NCBI GenBank assembly: GCA_038234815.1
Contig: JBBQSU010000004.1
Location: 1 to 60,369 of the forward strand
Source: JBBQSU01 sp038234815
GTDB taxonomy: Bacteria > Planctomycetota > Phycisphaerae > Tepidisphaerales > Tepidisphaeraceae
Direction: 5' to 3'
DNA length: 60,369 bases
Positions within the stretch are counted from its first letter, which is position 1, and each line of letters opens with the position of its first letter. A program made the position numbers and the translations under genes. This document shows, piece by piece, positions 59,137 through 60,369 of the stretch. Under the pieces are notes generated by a model. The model made no database searches, was not told the DNA's origin, and worked only from the letters and a program-made list of their open reading frames with translations.

Positions 59137-60369
59137 ATGAACCGAGTCGTCATCACCGGAATGGGCTGGATCACCCCGATGGGGCACGATCTTGAGAGTG
59201 TCTGGACCCGCCTTCTCAAAGGCGAGTCCGGCATCGCCAAGACCACGCTATTCGACGCCGAGACGTTTCCCACACAAATCTCCGCCGAAGTAAAGAATTT
59301 CCAGCTAAGCGACCACCTGGATCAGTGGCAGGACCATATGAGCGGCGGGCGTAACACGCAGTTTGCGGTTGCGGCGTGCGCGCAGGCTTGGAAGATGGCC
59401 GGGCTGGATAGGAATAAGCTTGACCTGGACCAAGTTGGGATTTATCTCGGCAGTGGTGAAGGCTCCCTGGATTTTGACATGTTTTGCAGCGCTGCATTGT
59501 CGGCCTGGGTTCCGGAAACGTCCAGCGTAAACGCGGTGAAGTGGGCCGAAGTGGCCTTTTCAAAAATGAGCGCCAGCCGGGAGCTCGAGCAAGAGCCGAA
59601 CATGCCGCTTTCACACCTGGCGATTCTCACCGGCGCGCGTGGGCCAGCCATGAACTGCCTGACAGCCTGCGCCGCTTCAACGCAGGCCATTGGCGAAGCG
59701 ACGGAGATTTTGCGTCGCGGGGATGCCGACGTGATGATCGGCGGCGGAGCGCATTCGATGATCCACCCGCTCGGCGTTACCGGCTTCAACCGCCTGACCG
59801 CCCTTTCTACCGCGAATGCCGAACCCACCCGGGCCAGCCGGCCGTTTGACAATCTCCGCGGAGGGTTTGTCCTGGGTGAAGGGGCGGGGATGGTCATTTT
59901 AGAAACGCTGGATCATGCGCAGAAGCGAGGGGCGAAAATTTTGGCCGAGGTGGTGGGCTATGGATCGACCGCGGATGCCTACCGAATCACCGATCAACAC
60001 CCCGAAGGCGAAGGGGCCATCGTCGCCATGCGCGAAGCGCTGCGTGATGCGCGGCTTCAGCCGACGGACATCGACTACATCAACGCCCACGGCACAGGCA
60101 CCCGAGAAAACGACGGCAATGAAACCAGCGCCATCAAGCACGTGTTTGGGGAATACGCCAGGAAAATCCCCATCAGCGCTGTTAAGAGCATGATGGGCCA
60201 CCTGATCGCCGCCGCCGGGGCTGTCGAAACCATCTGCTGTGTGCTGGCCATTCGTGACCAGATGCTTCCCCCTACGATGAACCTACAAAACCCCGATCCC
60301 GACTGTGATCTGGATTATGTGCCCAATCAGGCCCGCAAGGCTGTCGTAATCACGGTGATGAGCAACAAA
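59137..60369 (+). CDS. Beta-ketoacyl-ACP synthase (FabF-like, cut by window end)
   Basis: From the ATG at 59137 the frame is open for 411 codons to the end of the window, missing only the last residues. All catalytic residues are present: Cys178 in NCLTACAASTQAIG, His318 in INAHGTGTREND and His355 in SMMGHLIAAAG. It condenses malonyl-ACP with an acyl chain. Preceded by a ketosynthase-like protein without catalytic residues, it fits a KS/chain-length-factor pair. It differs from the preceding protein by an insertion near residues 115-160. Confidence 0.9.
   Translation, partial: MNRVVITGMGWITPMGHDLESVWTRLLKGESGIAKTTLFDAETFPTQISAEVKNFQLSDHLDQWQDHMSGGRNTQFAVAACAQAWKMAGLDRNKLDLDQVGIYLGSGEGSLDFDMFCSAALSAWVPETSSVNAVKWAEVAFSKMSASRELEQEPNMPLSHLAILTGARGPAMNCLTACAASTQAIGEATEILRRGDADVMIGGGAHSMIHPLGVTGFNRLTALSTANAEPTRASRPFDNLRGGFVLGEGAGMVILETLDHAQKRGAKILAEVVGYGSTADAYRITDQHPEGEGAIVAMREALRDARLQPTDIDYINAHGTGTRENDGNETSAIKHVFGEYARKIPISAVKSMMGHLIAAAGAVETICCVLAIRDQMLPPTMNLQNPDPDCDLDYVPNQARKAVVITVMSNK

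Noticed and set aside
1..60369. CRISPR array, rRNA, prophage or restriction system
   Set aside because: No regularly spaced repeats, rRNA-like stretches, or phage or restriction-type genes were seen in the window.

Overview
The window looks like chromosomal DNA from a GC-rich planctomycete-type bacterium, most likely in or near the Phycisphaerae. This is inferred from overall protein character, fused AroD-AroE, a dihydrolipoyl dehydrogenase carrying its own lipoyl domain, unlinked rplU, small planctomycete-style lipoproteins and an elongated ACP cluster. It is not based on a marker-gene match.

Layout. (1) 1-4.8 kb is an accessory-looking edge: the 3' end of an IS630-type transposase, a B12-binding radical SAM enzyme, small lipoproteins, a tiny DUF3309-like membrane protein, two DUF2294/MpsC-like paralogs, and a gene-free stretch that may encode a structured small RNA. 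(2) 5-30.2 kb is one long minus-strand flagellar locus. In transcription order it reads flgN-like, histidine kinase, sigma-54 activator, flgB, flgC, fliE, fliF, fliG, fliH, fliI, fliJ, motE-like, fliK, flgD, flgE, flbD, fliL, fliN, fliO, fliP, fliQ, fliR, flhB, flhA, flhF, flhG, a small membrane protein, and fliA. It therefore encodes the export apparatus, MS ring, one rotor switch protein, rod and hook components, and both regulatory tiers (NtrC-like activator/kinase and sigma-28). A well-formed -24/-12 motif lies upstream of flgE. fliM, motA/motB, flagellin and the cap and distal rod genes are not in the window. (3) 30-43 kb holds housekeeping genes: a TPR protein, DUF1844 protein, MnmE, YidC, a metallophosphoesterase, a glycoside hydrolase-like protein on the plus strand, Lpd, rhomboid and NUDIX. 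(4) 43-56 kb contains small unknown proteins, PdxJ, DapA, fused AroD/AroE, a polyferredoxin, a lipoprotein, two clpP genes, a ClC channel with CBS domains, a zinc-ribbon/beta-propeller membrane protein, and rplU with a clear terminator.

(5) 56.3 kb to the right edge is a tight plus-strand operon resembling type II fatty acid or polyketide synthesis: dehydratase, elongated ACP, second dehydratase, ketosynthase-like protein, ketosynthase (cut by the window end). The two hot-dog proteins and the two ketosynthases each pair a copy with intact catalytic residues with a copy that has lost them. That suggests KS/chain-length-factor and dehydratase/pseudo-dehydratase heteromers making a specialised lipid or polyketide. 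This is the most interesting system in the window.

All functions come from reading motifs, lengths and gene order. No database search was run.
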